Counted from the first letter of the stretch, positions 33,115 to 43,177 are shown. The stretch is DNA of 64,000 nucleotides from Oscillospiraceae bacterium (GCA_902764825.1 CACWXL010000003.1:347993-411992); one strand, 5' to 3'. Program-made: numbers and translations. Notes: a model not told the origin generated them from the letters alone.

Positions 33115-36110
33115 GCAGAGATACTTCACGCAAAGAAGCAGCGGGAATCGTACTGTTCTTTGTTGCTGTCGCGATAATACTGATCTTCTATTTGCCTGTA
33201 GCACTTACGGGTATCATCGGAAGTGCCGTAAAGAGCTTCTTCTTAGGGCTTATCGGTGTAGCTGCCTATGCTATTCCGGTCTATATCCTTTATGTTGCTC
33301 TTGATGTCTTTTTCGAGAAGAGGCAGGGCGTATCCGGAATAAGAGTCAGGAGTATAATCCTCCTTCTGGTATCCGTTTCCGCGCTCCTTGCACTTATTAC
33401 AATGGACATGTCCCATTTCGAGGGCCTGTGCCTGAACCAGGACGGGAAGACATCTGCGCTTAAAGCACTCTCGCTCTTATGGGAATCCGGTGTTGACGGA
33501 AGCCTTATAAAGAATCCTTCTGCAGGTTCGATCGTGCTCCCCGGCGGTATCGTCGGCGGCTCCATTGCGGTCGCTTTATTTGAGGTAACGGGAAATGTTA
33601 TAGGAATACTTGCTATCGTTGTATTCCTTCTTACACAGATCATGCTCGTATTCAGAGTATCATTGAAGGCTACGGCCAAGAAGACCGCACATGCCATCAG
33701 TACGGCATCCGGCAAGGTCTATAACAGCGTCGTAAGCCATAAGACACAGAGACAGAACGATCCGGAGTATCAGATCTATTCAGGCAACAATTATGCCAGA
33801 CCGGAGCCTCAAAGACCGAGACAGAATGCCGGCGGCACTACTTTCATCACTTACGGTGAAGGCGGTGTTATCCCGCCTTCGGCTACGCCTGAATATCCTG
33901 ATTACGGAGCTTCACGTTTTGTTCAGAGCGCGAAAAAGCCCGCCCAAGGCCCTTATTCCGAGAAGCAGGGTCCCTTCATGACGAACCTTCCCATTGACGG
34001 ACAGTCAGGTTTTACCGATGTCGAGAAGCTTACGGGCGGACAGATCCATCCCGTACAGCAGGAACCCGGCAAGCTCGCATATAACGAGAAGGAATATGAT
34101 GTCTCCGATTCACCCGACAACGATGCGGATTTCGGATATATCACGGATCCTCTGAATGTTCCCGGCGCCGCTAAGGTCAAGAAAGAGAAGAAGACTTTAT
34201 CGTTCTTAGATCCGAAGAAAAAGGAGGATTTCTACGATTTCACTCCTGTTGAGAATAAGAAAGTTCCGGAAGAGACCGATATCTATAGCGGCACTGAAGA
34301 TCCTTATGAGATCAAGGAAGACAGTGAAGGCTCAGGCTACGATTATTCCGAACCTGCAAGAACCGTAAGAGAACCCAATATCGATCTCTCGATGTATGCA
34401 AATAAAGAGAACGCCGCAGAACCTGTTCCTGCTGCAGTTCAGCCTGTTTCTTCAGACGGCATAACGATCAATGCGGAAAATGACAATACTGAAGGCTTCA
34501 GCAGGACAGAAGGCAGGATAATTAAGACGTCCTCCCGTGATGTCACGGAGCAGAAGAAGCCTGACATCGAGTTTGCAGAAGAGACAAAGCAGCACGAGGC
34601 ACAGCTCCGTGCACAGAAGAGAAAGCTTAAGAATTACAGGCCTGCACCAACATCGATCCTTGCTCCCGATATCAAGCAGCGTGCCGATGCCGACCTTGAG
34701 AAGAAGCTCAAGGCCAAGGCTCATAAGCTTGAAGATGCATTAAAGAGCTTCGGCATCGTTGCTGAAGTTGTAAATATTACTCACGGACCTTCGATCACAA
34801 GGTTCGAGCTTACACTTGAGACAGGAACCAAGGTATCGAGAGTTACGAACCTTCAGGATGACATCATGCTCGCCATGGCAGCGATCTCAATAAGGATCGA
34901 GGCACCTATCCCGGGCAAGAGCGCCATTGGTATCGAGATACCTAATGATGTTCCTACAGCTGTCCAGTTAAGGGGTCTTGTAGAGACTAAGGAATTCAAG
35001 GCTGCAACTCCTCTTACGGTTGCCTTGGGAAGAGACATTCCGGGCAGACCTATCTACTGCGACCTTGCAAAGATGCCTCACCTCATGATCGCAGGATCTA
35101 CCGGTTCCGGTAAATCCGTATGTATCAACTCGATACTTACAAGTATCCTCGTTCATTCCTCACCTGAGGAAGTGCGCATGATCCTTGTTGACCCTAAGGT
35201 CGTCGAACTCTCTGTTTATAACGGCGTTCCGCATCTCATTATGCCGGTCATCACAGATCCCAAGAAGGCTGCCGGCGCTCTTAACTGGGCAGTAACCGAG
35301 ATGCAGAGAAGATATAAGCTTTTCGAGGAAGGCCAGGTAAGAGACATCAAGGGCTTTAACGAGAAGTACAAGGATGACAGCCAGGTAGAGCATCTGCCTC
35401 TCATCCTGATCGTAATCGACGAGCTTGCAGAGCTCATGATGGTCGCTGCAAAGGAAGTCGAGACATATATCTCCAGACTTGCCGCACTCGCAAGAGCCGC
35501 AGGCATCCATTTGCTCATTGCGACACAGAGACCTTCAGTCGACGTCATTACGGGCGTTATCAAGGCAAATATCGGTTCCAGGATCGCATTCGCCGTTACG
35601 TCAGGCGTCGATTCCAGAACGATCCTTGATTCCTACGGTGCCGAGAAGCTCCTGGGTAAGGGCGACATGCTCTATGCTCCTATGAGCGCTCCGCAGCCTG
35701 TAAGAGGCCAGGGTGCGTTCCTTAAGGATGAAGAGGTTGAGGCAGTTGTTGACTTCCTCAAGAAGCAGTACGGAGCAATGTACGATGAGACCATAATCAA
35801 GGACATCGACAGGGTTACGGCAGGCGAGGACCAGGCTTCCGGCGGATCTTCTTCAGGAGGATCATCGGGCGGCGGTTCAGGTGCAGATGATCTGTTCAAC
35901 CAGGCCGTACAGACTGTAATCGAATACGGAAGCGCGAGCGTATCTGTTCTCCAGAGAAGACTCGGCATCGGTTATCCTAGAGCTGCAAGGCTTGTAGATG
36001 AACTCGAAAAGAAGAAGATAATAGGACCTTTCGAAGGCAGCAAACCCAGAAAGATCCTGATCACTGAGACAGAATGGCTCGAAATGCAGGCGAGGAACAA
36101 TGATGGCTGA
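33111..36110 (+). CDS. ftsK: DNA translocase FtsK/SpoIIIE
   Basis: A 999-residue septal DNA pump. Four membrane helices in the first 170 residues are followed by a long Pro/Glu/Ser-rich linker (about 205-500), then the motor: KLKAKAHKLEDALKSFGIVA, the Walker A AGSTGSGKS (about 660-668), Walker B LILIVIDELAELMM (about 764-777) and RAAGIHLLIATQRPSVD. After a Gly/Ser linker the gamma winged-helix domain (about 925-990, LQRRLGIGYPRAARLVDELE) reads KOPS/SRS sites. The start is TTG at 33111, supported by AGGAGG 8 bases before it. In this lineage it may serve division or sporulation. Confidence 0.95.
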   Translation: MSRDTSRKEAAGIVLFFVAVAIILIFYLPVALTGIIGSAVKSFFLGLIGVAAYAIPVYILYVALDVFFEKRQGVSGIRVRSIILLLVSVSALLALITMDMSHFEGLCLNQDGKTSALKALSLLWESGVDGSLIKNPSAGSIVLPGGIVGGSIAVALFEVTGNVIGILAIVVFLLTQIMLVFRVSLKATAKKTAHAISTASGKVYNSVVSHKTQRQNDPEYQIYSGNNYARPEPQRPRQNAGGTTFITYGEGGVIPPSATPEYPDYGASRFVQSAKKPAQGPYSEKQGPFMTNLPIDGQSGFTDVEKLTGGQIHPVQQEPGKLAYNEKEYDVSDSPDNDADFGYITDPLNVPGAAKVKKEKKTLSFLDPKKKEDFYDFTPVENKKVPEETDIYSGTEDPYEIKEDSEGSGYDYSEPARTVREPNIDLSMYANKENAAEPVPAAVQPVSSDGITINAENDNTEGFSRTEGRIIKTSSRDVTEQKKPDIEFAEETKQHEAQLRAQKRKLKNYRPAPTSILAPDIKQRADADLEKKLKAKAHKLEDALKSFGIVAEVVNITHGPSITRFELTLETGTKVSRVTNLQDDIMLAMAAISIRIEAPIPGKSAIGIEIPNDVPTAVQLRGLVETKEFKAATPLTVALGRDIPGRPIYCDLAKMPHLMIAGSTGSGKSVCINSILTSILVHSSPEEVRMILVDPKVVELSVYNGVPHLIMPVITDPKKAAGALNWAVTEMQRRYKLFEEGQVRDIKGFNEKYKDDSQVEHLPLILIVIDELAELMMVAAKEVETYISRLAALARAAGIHLLIATQRPSVDVITGVIKANIGSRIAFAVTSGVDSRTILDSYGAEKLLGKGDMLYAPMSAPQPVRGQGAFLKDEEVEAVVDFLKKQYGAMYDETIIKDIDRVTAGEDQASGGSSSGGSSGGGSGADDLFNQAVQTVIEYGSASVSVLQRRLGIGYPRAARLVDELEKKKIIGPFEGSKPRKILITETEWLEMQARNNDG

Positions 36111-36606
36111 TATTACTGAACTCATCTTCAGCAAGGCAGCAGAGCTCGTCACTATCGCAGGATTTGAGAAGATAACGATCGGATTTGCAGAGAGCCTTAC
36201 GGGCGGATTGATATCCTCTTCCGTTGTTGCCGTTCCCGGCGCTTCGGCAGTATTCAAGGGCTCTGTAGTCTCATATACAAACGAAGTTAAAGAAGGCGTT
36301 CTCGGAGTCCCTTCGGGCATTATCTCGGCATATACCGAGGTTTCCGCAGAGTGCGCAAAGGCTATGGCTGAAGGCGCGAGGGACGTTTTAGGTGTTGACC
36401 TTGCCATATCAGTGACCGGGATTGCGGGACCTACGGGCGAATTGCCCGGCAAACCCGTGGGAACGGTCTATATGGGGTATTGTTTCCGCGATATTGCGGG
36501 ATCTTTGAGGTTGAACTTTAACGGAGATAGGGATACTATACGTACCTGCACCGTTCTGGAGGCAATGAATAAGGCGATCTCGCTGATAAAGGATGGTAAG
36601 GCTTAA
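36103..36606 (+). CDS. pncC: nicotinamide-nucleotide amidase, CinA C-terminal domain only
   Basis: A 167-residue single-domain PncC, which deamidates NMN to nicotinate mononucleotide in pyridine nucleotide salvage. Motifs: GFAESLTGGLISS (nucleophile Ser at about 30), GSVVSYTNEVKEGVLGVP, VTGIAGPTG and KPVGTVYMGY. The N-terminal molybdopterin-binding-like domain of long CinA is absent. ATG 36103 is chosen because it is 6 bases after GAGG; an ATG also lies at 36100. It overlaps ftsK by 8 bases. Together with nudF and nadE it points to active NAD recycling. Confidence 0.9.
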   Translation: MADITELIFSKAAELVTIAGFEKITIGFAESLTGGLISSSVVAVPGASAVFKGSVVSYTNEVKEGVLGVPSGIISAYTEVSAECAKAMAEGARDVLGVDLAISVTGIAGPTGELPGKPVGTVYMGYCFRDIAGSLRLNFNGDRDTIRTCTVLEAMNKAISLIKDGKA

Positions 36607-38241
36607 GTGGCTGAGAATACTGGTACAGAGAATAAGACAGCGGCATCCCCGGCTAAGAAGAAGGGGATGAGCTTTGCCTTATCGGCAATAATCGTAGGCA
36701 TCGGTCTTATCATTACTAAAGGATCCGGACTGATCCGCGATGTCATCGTTTCCTTAAGATTCAGTCAGGGCATCTACCGCGACGCGTATACGCTTGCTTT
36801 TAACATTCCCGATCTTTTCTATAACCTTCTTGTAGGCGGCGCCATCTATTCAACGATCGCTCCTTACATGAGCGCACAGCTCGCTGTCGGCAGGGAAGAA
36901 GAAGGAATTAAGACTGTAAGTAAATTCATTACGGTCGTATGCATCGTCATGGTGATCTGCTGTACGATCGGTACGGTGTTCTCTGAGCCTCTGTACGTTG
37001 TTTACGGACTGTTTAATGACGTTAAGAATCCCGATACGATCCCGCTCGCGGCACAGGCTTCCAAGTTATTATTCCCTCAGATATTCTTCATCATGCTTGC
37101 AGCACTCTGCAACGGCATCCTTATCGCATACAGAAAATTCACCATTACATCATTTGCCCCCGTCTTCTATAACATCCTGGTCATTGCCGCTATCTTTGTC
37201 TTCGGCGGCAACTCACTTAACAGACTCATGATGACAACGGGAGGTATCCTTGCGGCATCTGTATTCTATTTCCTGTTCCAGTACACTTTGGGCTTTAAGC
37301 AGATGAAGAAGTTCAGGCTTAATTTCCATTTGGCTGACAGGGAGTTCCTTAAGCTTTTCGTAAGAGCAATTCCGATCCTTATTTCCGCTTCGGTTATCCA
37401 GATCAACAATATCGTACTTAACAGCTTTGCTCTCCAGTTCGACGAGGGAAGCGTTTTCGCGTTCAGAAATGCATCATCTATCTGGCAGATCCCTTATTCC
37501 GTATTCGTAGTAGCGATCACTACGGTAATGACGCCTGAGCTTTCCGGCGACTACGAAGCAAAGAGGTTCCAGAAGGCTTCGACTCTGATCTCACATTCGA
37601 TGAAGAGTGCTTTGTTCATGACGATCCCTTCTGCGATCTTCATGGCAGTATTAAATGTTGACGTTGTTAAGGCCGTATACCAGTGGCATTCGAACTATAC
37701 CGACAGACACGCGCAGACTGCCGCCATATTCCTTTTGGGATTCTGCAGCTCGATCATTACCGCAACGGTAGTCCATGTATTTAACCAGGCATTCTATGCG
37801 ATCGGCCAGACCAAACTGCCGCTTATTGCAGGTGTCATAGGACTTGTTATAAATCCTGTCGCATGCCACTTCATGGTAGCCGTAGGCGTCGGTCCTTTGT
37901 CTCTTTCACTGGCATATTCTTTTACCAACATCTGTCAGATGATAATCCTTGCGATAACATACTGCAGACGCAAGGAACTTGCGCCTTACGGAATAGTCAG
38001 ATTCCTGATAAAAGCAGCTGTCTGTGTTGCGGTAATGGCTTTGGTTGTCTTTGTTCTTGACAGATTTTTACCCGCACAGGGTGGAAAAATCACTCAACTT
38101 CTTATAATCTCTATAAAGGGCGCAGTTGCCGTCGTTGTTTATTTCGGAATGGCGGTATTGCTCCGCATGCAGGAAGCCACAGAGTGGATCAACAAATTTA
38201 AGTCAAAGGTGTTTAAGAAGACCGCAGCAAAAAAGGCATGA
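36607..38241 (+). CDS. murJ: lipid II flippase MurJ (MviN family)
   Basis: A 544-residue membrane protein with about fourteen helices that moves lipid II to the outer face for wall synthesis. The MOP-fold signs are: GLIITKGSGLIRDVIVSLRF (helix 1 region), DAYTLAFNIPDLFYNLLVGG (about 55-74), and the central-cavity region FALQFDEGSVFAFRNASSIW with an Arg. It starts with GTG directly after the pncC stop (TAAGTG), with AAGG as ribosome site, and overlaps the next gene by four bases (ATGA). It sits beside two L,D-transpeptidases, consistent with a wall-building group. Confidence 0.9.
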   Translation: MAENTGTENKTAASPAKKKGMSFALSAIIVGIGLIITKGSGLIRDVIVSLRFSQGIYRDAYTLAFNIPDLFYNLLVGGAIYSTIAPYMSAQLAVGREEEGIKTVSKFITVVCIVMVICCTIGTVFSEPLYVVYGLFNDVKNPDTIPLAAQASKLLFPQIFFIMLAALCNGILIAYRKFTITSFAPVFYNILVIAAIFVFGGNSLNRLMMTTGGILAASVFYFLFQYTLGFKQMKKFRLNFHLADREFLKLFVRAIPILISASVIQINNIVLNSFALQFDEGSVFAFRNASSIWQIPYSVFVVAITTVMTPELSGDYEAKRFQKASTLISHSMKSALFMTIPSAIFMAVLNVDVVKAVYQWHSNYTDRHAQTAAIFLLGFCSSIITATVVHVFNQAFYAIGQTKLPLIAGVIGLVINPVACHFMVAVGVGPLSLSLAYSFTNICQMIILAITYCRRKELAPYGIVRFLIKAAVCVAVMALVVFVLDRFLPAQGGKITQLLIISIKGAVAVVVYFGMAVLLRMQEATEWINKFKSKVFKKTAAKKA

Positions 38242-39164
38242 AGAGCAGGGGATTATCACTAAAGCTTATTACTGTATTGGCAGTCACAAGCGTTTTGTTT
38301 GGTGTTTCCTCTTGCCGCGTAAATACTTCCGTTGAGACTGATATAAATGTCGTGATCAACAGTTCCGGGATAATCGGAACATCCGATACTTCCGTTACTG
38401 AAGCGCCCACTGAGACAACTCCCGTGTTAGGACCTGTCCTTGCAGAGACGACGGCTGCTGAGACAACAATACCGGAGACTTCGGAAGAGACCTTGGCAAC
38501 AACTTCCGAGACAACAGCAGAAACCGTTATTGAGAACCTGTCACCGGAATGGGTCAGGGCTTTGCCGCTGGCACAGGATCTTGGAACTAATCAGATGCTG
38601 ATAGTTGCAGCTTCCGGAATGACAAAGACTACATGCACTGTTTCAATGCACGAAAGGGATCCCCAGGGCAATTGGATACAGATCCTGTCGGTTGAAGGTT
38701 ATGTCGGCAAGAACGGCATGATCATGGATTCTGAGCGCAAGGAAGGATGCGGCAAGACTCCGATAGGCGTTTACCATTTCAATAAGGCATTCGGCATCGC
38801 AGATGATCCGGGCTGTTCTATTCCTTATGTCAAAGTTACCAAAGACCTCTATTGGTCAAGTGACATGCGTGACGGCATGCGCTATAACGAGATGGTCAGC
38901 ATAGATGATTATCCGGATCTTGATAAGAAGAACAGTGAGCATCTTATCGACTATTCAAAGGCATATCAGTATTGCCTTAACATAAGCTTTAATGAAGAGT
39001 GCACACCGGGCAGAGGTTCTGCGATCTTCCTTCACTGTACCGGTAATAACAAGTACACGGCAGGATGTGTGGCAGTTTCCAAGGACACCATGGTACAGAT
39101 AATGAAGTGTGTCGATCCCTACTGTGTAGTCGTTATAGATACAAAATCCGCACTCGGCGCCTGA
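38238..39164 (+). CDS. L,D-transpeptidase (YkuD family) lipoprotein
   Basis: A 308-residue protein with a lipoprotein signal (LFGVSSC, Cys at 26), a Thr/Glu-rich linker (about 45-98) and a YkuD catalytic domain: ERKEGCGKTPIGVYHFNKAF (substrate loop), FLHCTGN (the His) and TAGCVAVS (nucleophile Cys, about residue 280). Such enzymes make 3-3 cross-links in peptidoglycan or attach proteins. The usual S-x-GCIR form is varied to TAGCVAVS, as in many clostridial members. It overlaps murJ by ATGA. A small hairpin (TCCGGC-AGA-GCCGGA, 39177-39191) follows without a T-run. Confidence 0.87.
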   Translation: MKSRGLSLKLITVLAVTSVLFGVSSCRVNTSVETDINVVINSSGIIGTSDTSVTEAPTETTPVLGPVLAETTAAETTIPETSEETLATTSETTAETVIENLSPEWVRALPLAQDLGTNQMLIVAASGMTKTTCTVSMHERDPQGNWIQILSVEGYVGKNGMIMDSERKEGCGKTPIGVYHFNKAFGIADDPGCSIPYVKVTKDLYWSSDMRDGMRYNEMVSIDDYPDLDKKNSEHLIDYSKAYQYCLNISFNEECTPGRGSAIFLHCTGNNKYTAGCVAVSKDTMVQIMKCVDPYCVVVIDTKSALGA

Positions 39165-39260
39165 TCTTTAAAACTGTCCGGCAGAGCCGGATAAGGTCTT
39201 GAATAATTCGCAAGATTACGTGATATTATGTCTTTATAATCTTTTGAATGTGAGAGAACG

Positions 39261-40283
39261 ATGCTTAAGACCTGCCTTATCAGATTTTCGTGCTTCATAA
39301 TAGCCTTTTCATCGTTATTCTGTTTGTTTGACGGGTTCTCTTTCACACCTGTTGCGGCTGATACTCTGCCTGAAGCAAATATCGTAGAAGATGAGGAGAT
39401 CGACCCCAAGTATTATCAGTTTGTCGGAAGATTATATTCTATAGTTATCCGCCGTGATACCTGCGATCCTTCCGAGAAGGAGGAGATGGCAAGAAGCCTC
39501 AAGGGCGGGATCACCGAAGCATACAACATTCTTTATCACTTTTATTTTTCGCCCGAGTACAGGGCTCTCCATACGTCTGACGAGCAGTTTGCGGAAGACC
39601 TTTATACCGGATGCTACGGCAGATATGCCGATGCCAAGGGCAAGGCTTCTGTCGTAAAAAAACTCGAAAAAGGCACCAGCAGATATCTGGTATTCAGGGA
39701 GTTCGTATCGTCCAATGAATTTGCTCAGCTCTGTGCTTCCTATAATATCCGTGTAAAGAAGATCCTCTTGAGCAACTATATCGATCACCTGAACGGCATG
39801 ACATGCATCGGTGATGACTATTATGATCTCGATAAGAACGGCAACCTCGGCTGGAAATACACCAATGCCGCAAAGCATGTGCGCTGCATAAATGAACAGT
39901 TATTCAGGAGTGAGACGGATTATTTCATAATCGCCGATATAGATAACTGCTATATCATGATATTCAAAGGCAGCGTAGGCAACTGGAAGCTTTATAAGAT
40001 CTATCCGATGTCCTGCGGCAAAAAGGACCATTCGACCCCCAGAGGCAATTACAAGGTCACAAAGAAGCTTACGCACTTTTATTCCCACGGCTCACTTTGC
40101 TATCACGCAACGCAGTGGAACGGACCTTACTATTTCCACAGCGTCACATATAACTATAACGGCACGATCCAGGACGGCAGATTAGGCCAGCATGTATCAG
40201 CCGGCTGTATCAGACTTAAGAAGGATGTTGCATACTGGATCTATCAGAACATACCGAAAGGCACGGCGGTCAAGACTGTATGA
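39261..40283 (+). CDS. secreted L,D-transpeptidase with N-terminal DUF4214-like domain
   Basis: A 340-residue exported protein: signal peptide of about 33 residues ending TPVAA, then a helical domain resembling DUF4214 (YYQFVGRLYSIVIRRDTCDP; FREFVSSNEFAQLC, about 51-165). A YkuD transpeptidase domain follows: YPMSCGKKDHSTPRGNYKV, HSVTYNYNG (His) and GQHVSAGCIRLKK with the catalytic Cys at about 320. The DUF4214 part might bind polysaccharide; that is inference. It lies 96 bases after the first transpeptidase and overlaps the dehydrogenase gene by four bases (ATGA). Confidence 0.87.
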   Translation: MLKTCLIRFSCFIIAFSSLFCLFDGFSFTPVAADTLPEANIVEDEEIDPKYYQFVGRLYSIVIRRDTCDPSEKEEMARSLKGGITEAYNILYHFYFSPEYRALHTSDEQFAEDLYTGCYGRYADAKGKASVVKKLEKGTSRYLVFREFVSSNEFAQLCASYNIRVKKILLSNYIDHLNGMTCIGDDYYDLDKNGNLGWKYTNAAKHVRCINEQLFRSETDYFIIADIDNCYIMIFKGSVGNWKLYKIYPMSCGKKDHSTPRGNYKVTKKLTHFYSHGSLCYHATQWNGPYYFHSVTYNYNGTIQDGRLGQHVSAGCIRLKKDVAYWIYQNIPKGTAVKTV

Positions 40284-41239
40284 AGATAGTAGTAATTAAC
40301 AGATTACTTAAAGAGACACATAAAGAACAGATAAGAAAGGCTGCAGCCGTAGCAGGCGGCAGCGTTCTTTTTGTCGGATCAGAAGAGGATATCCCTTCCG
40401 GCTGGGAGGATTGCGAGGTCATATACGGATTCGGAATGAAAAATGCCGGTAAGAACAAAGATCTCAAGTGGCTTTCCGTTCCTTCTGCAGGTGTCGACTA
40501 CCTCATGAAGCCTGGAGTCTTTGCCAATGAAGACTGCCTTGTTACCAATTCCTCCGGAGCTTACGGAGTTACCATTGCAGAGCACATTATTGCCGTCAGC
40601 CTTATGATGATGCGCAGGCTTGACTATTCCTACAGAGAATCGCTTAAAGGAAACTGGAGCAGCCCTGTGCTGCAGAAGTCCCTTAAGGACTGCAGGATCC
40701 TTGTGCTCGGAACAGGCGACATAGGTTGTTCTTTTGCAAGAAGGGCAAGGGCATTTGAGCCTGAATGCATAATAGGCGTATCAAGGAGCGGGATGTGCGA
40801 AGATCCGGCATTTGACGCAGTAAAGAAAGTATCAGAACTGGATTTGCTGCTTCCGTCGGCGGATCTTCTTGTAATGAGCCTTCCGGATACTCCGGAGACA
40901 AGAGACATATTGAACCGTGAACGCATATCGCTGCTCCCTTACGGTGCCTTTGTTGTAAACGTCGGAAGGGGCTCAGCTATAGATGAGGATGCCCTTTGTG
41001 AGAGCCTTGAGAACGGAAAGCTCGGAGGTGCCGCTCTGGATGTATTCAAGACGGAACCGCTTCCTCCTGACAGCAGGCTCTGGAAGACCAAAAACCTCCT
41101 CATAACGCCTCATGTGGCAGGCAATCTTACTCTCGAGCATACGCTTAACGTTAATGTGGATATGTTCTGTAAGAATCTGATCAATTATTCGAAAGGCCTG
41201 CCGCTCAATAATCTGATCGATAAGTCCAAAGGTTATTGA
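40280..41239 (+). CDS. D-isomer-specific 2-hydroxyacid dehydrogenase
   Basis: A 319-residue NAD(P)-dependent enzyme. It has the catalytic domain at the ends and a central Rossmann domain: VLGTGDIGCSFARRA (about 145-159), the Arg-containing VVNVGRGSAIDEDAL (about 229-243), the Glu in FKTEPLP and the His in LITPHVAGN (about 275-283). Its substrate (D-lactate, glycerate, or 2-ketoacid reduction) cannot be inferred. It overlaps the transpeptidase gene by four bases, so it is the last gene of the proC-to-here run. Confidence 0.85.
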   Translation: MKIVVINRLLKETHKEQIRKAAAVAGGSVLFVGSEEDIPSGWEDCEVIYGFGMKNAGKNKDLKWLSVPSAGVDYLMKPGVFANEDCLVTNSSGAYGVTIAEHIIAVSLMMMRRLDYSYRESLKGNWSSPVLQKSLKDCRILVLGTGDIGCSFARRARAFEPECIIGVSRSGMCEDPAFDAVKKVSELDLLLPSADLLVMSLPDTPETRDILNRERISLLPYGAFVVNVGRGSAIDEDALCESLENGKLGGAALDVFKTEPLPPDSRLWKTKNLLITPHVAGNLTLEHTLNVNVDMFCKNLINYSKGLPLNNLIDKSKGY

Positions 41240-41466
41240 GATTGCTCTCCGAAGAATCCCTGAAACATTATTCTTTGCAGGTTTTTATGTCGGTTTGAAG
41301 ACGTTTTTTGCAGGCTTTTGTCGTATCTTGTCGTTTTTTAAGTTTTCAAGGCGTTTTTTTGCCTGTCTCGAAAAGCCGGAAAACGCGGTTTTAAAGGCTT
41401 TCTTAAATGATGTGTCCGATTAACGGGACTTGTTTGCTTTTGTTCGAATTTGTAAGGTAAATTTTG
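41240..41466. other. T-rich intergenic region before the recA promoter
   Basis: No coding sequence is seen. CCCTGAAAC occurs at 41258-41266, 19 bases after the stop. Three similar segments end in CGTTTTTT (about 41300, 41332 and 41351). AAAGCC (41372-41377) and GGCTTT (41396-41401) enclose a smaller AAAAC/GTTTT stem and form a likely terminator. Confidence 0.6.
41372..41405 (+). terminator. probable terminator of the proC-dehydrogenase run
   Basis: AAAGCC with GGCTTT, plus inner AAAAC with GTTTT, followed by CTTAAATG. The tail is short, so strength is uncertain. Confidence 0.5.
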
Positions 41467-41495
41467 TTGACAAAAGTGTATCATAACAATAGAAT
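41467..41495 (+). promoter_or_regulatory. recA promoter
   Basis: TTGACA (41467-41472), 17-base spacer, TAGAAT (41490-41495), 46 bases before the recA ATG. Close to sigma-A consensus. Confidence 0.8.
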
Positions 41496-41509
41496 TAACT
41501 CATAAATGA

Positions 41510-41521
41510 GAACAAATGTTC
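41510..41521 (+). promoter_or_regulatory. LexA operator (SOS box) of recA
   Basis: GAACAAATGTTC, the exact core GAAC-N4-GTTC of Gram-positive LexA boxes, beginning 14 bases after the -10 and so near +8. LexA bound here would block recA transcription until DNA damage. Confidence 0.85.
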
Positions 41522-41541
41522 AATTCTTCAGGAGGATCAAT

Positions 41542-42666
41542 ATGGCAAAGAGTAAGAATGCTGGTAAGGGCTCCGTTGCCCAGGTTCAGGATAAGGATGA
41601 GAGAAGGAAGGCCCTTGACGCCGCTATGGCGCAGATCGAGAAGCAGTTCGGTCAGGGTGCCGTTATGCGTCTGGGTGATAAGTCCCAGGTAGAGATCGAT
41701 ACCATTCCTACAGGTGCTCTGACACTTGATATCGCTCTCGGTATCGGCGGACTTCCCAGAGGAAGGATCATCGAGATCTATGGACCTGAATCTTCAGGTA
41801 AGACAACAGTAGCTCTCCACTGTGTAGCAGAAGCACAGAAGATGGGCGGCACATGCGCATTCATCGACGCAGAGCACGCATTGGATCCCGTTTATGCAGG
41901 CAATATCGGTGTTGATGTGGATAATCTCCTTTTGTCCCAGCCTGATACAGGTGAGCAAGCACTTGAGATCTGCGAGACACTTGTAAGAAGCGGATGCATT
42001 GATGTAGTAGTTATCGACTCAGTCGCAGCACTCGTACCGAGAGCCGAGATCGAGGGCGAGATGGGTGATTCCCACGTCGGACTTCAGGCACGCCTCATGA
42101 GCCAGGCTTTGAGAAAACTTGCTCCGGTCGTATCCAAGTCAAATACGATCTGCATCTTTATCAACCAGCTCCGTGAGAAGGTCGGTGTTATGTTCGGTAA
42201 CCCTGAGACCACACCTGGCGGCCGTGCTCTTAAGTTCTATGCATCAGTAAGACTTGATGTACGTAAGGTTGAGACTCTCCGTAACGGTACGGACGTAGTC
42301 GGAAGCCACACAAGAGTTAAGGTAGTTAAGAATAAGGTAGCTCCGCCGTTCAAGGAAGCTGAGTTCGATATCATGTACGGTAAGGGCGTATCCTCTGAAG
42401 GCTGCATTATCGATTTGGGCGTTGAGAACAACATCATCGATAAGAGCGGTTCCTGGTTCGCATATAACGGTGCGAAGATCGCTCAGGGCAGAGACGCTGC
42501 CAAGCAGTACCTTATCGACCATCCTGATATTAAGGATGAGATCGAGGATAAGATCAGAGAATCTTACATGCCTGCAGATGATGACGATATTCCGGCAGGC
42601 GCTGCAGCAGATGCTGCACCCGAAGAAGAATCTGATGATGACGATATCTTAGGTATCGATGTCTGA
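41542..42666 (+). CDS. recA: recombinase RecA
   Basis: A 374-residue strand-exchange protein and LexA co-protease. GPESSGKT (81-88) is the Walker [21 protein letters not shown] the Walker B region and [20 protein letters not shown] loop L2. The C-terminus is acidic ([20 protein letters not shown]), as normal. The ATG at 41542 is chosen because AGGAGGATC is before it and the protein then starts MAKSKN; the longer in-frame ATG at 41506 lies over the LexA box. The next gene, recX, starts 8 bases before this stop. Confidence 0.98.
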   Translation: MAKSKNAGKGSVAQVQDKDERRKALDAAMAQIEKQFGQGAVMRLGDKSQVEIDTIPTGALTLDIALGIGGLPRGRIIEIYGPESSGKTTVALHCVAEAQKMGGTCAFIDAEHALDPVYAGNIGVDVDNLLLSQPDTGEQALEICETLVRSGCIDVVVIDSVAALVPRAEIEGEMGDSHVGLQARLMSQALRKLAPVVSKSNTICIFINQLREKVGVMFGNPETTPGGRALKFYASVRLDVRKVETLRNGTDVVGSHTRVKVVKNKVAPPFKEAEFDIMYGKGVSSEGCIIDLGVENNIIDKSGSWFAYNGAKIAQGRDAAKQYLIDHPDIKDEIEDKIRESYMPADDDDIPAGAAADAAPEEESDDDDILGIDV

Positions 42667-43120
42667 CAGTAACATGACCAAGGAAGCCGTAACCTGCGCG
42701 ATCAGGCATATCGGTACGGGCATATACTCTTCAGGTAAGATAAGGCTTTATCTTATGCAGAGGGGTTATTCGGAAGCTGTCGCCGCCGAAGCGGTCAAGC
42801 TTCTGATTGAGTCCGGCTATATTGACGATCTGCGTGCTTCGCGCAAGGTCTTAGCGGTTCGTTCAGGCAAGAAGCAGGAGAGCAAGCAGTTCATGTATCA
42901 GCGCCTGCTCGAGGCAGGGATCGATCCTGAATATGCCGATCTTGTAGTCGGTGAATTAGACAGTGATACGGATACCTGCAAAAGTCTTTATGAAGCAAAT
43001 TTTGGAAGTCCTGATGAAGAAAGCTACGGCAGGGAAGATGAGTTCCTGAAGATCGCCGGGCTCAGGGGATACTCCATGGAGACTGCCCGGAAAGCTTTCC
43101 GGCTTTATCTCGAACAATGA
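42659..43120 (+). CDS. recX: RecX-type regulatory protein
   Basis: A 153-residue helical protein of three-helix repeats typical of Rec[39 protein letters not shown] and [16 protein letters not shown]. RecX binds RecA filaments and limits their activity. It overlaps recA by 8 bases, so translation is coupled and the pair responds together to LexA. The length matches short Firmicutes-like members. A strong terminator follows. Confidence 0.88.
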   Translation: MSDSNMTKEAVTCAIRHIGTGIYSSGKIRLYLMQRGYSEAVAAEAVKLLIESGYIDDLRASRKVLAVRSGKKQESKQFMYQRLLEAGIDPEYADLVVGELDSDTDTCKSLYEANFGSPDEESYGREDEFLKIAGLRGYSMETARKAFRLYLEQ

Positions 43121-43126
43121 TCTTAC

Positions 43127-43165
43127 AGGCTCTCGTGATATATGGTTCATGAGAGCCTTTTTCTT
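43127..43165 (+). terminator. rho-independent terminator after recA-recX
   Basis: AGGCTCTCGTGA (43127-43138) pairs with TCATGAGAGCCT (43147-43158), with one G-U, followed by TTTTTCTTTT. Confidence 0.9.
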
Positions 43166-43177
43166 TTAGCCGATTTT

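Noticed and set aside
39165..39260. Terminator between the two L,D-transpeptidase genes
   Set aside because: TCCGGC-AGA-GCCGGA forms a hairpin but is followed by TAAGG, not a T-run; it is more likely a mRNA hairpin within one operon.
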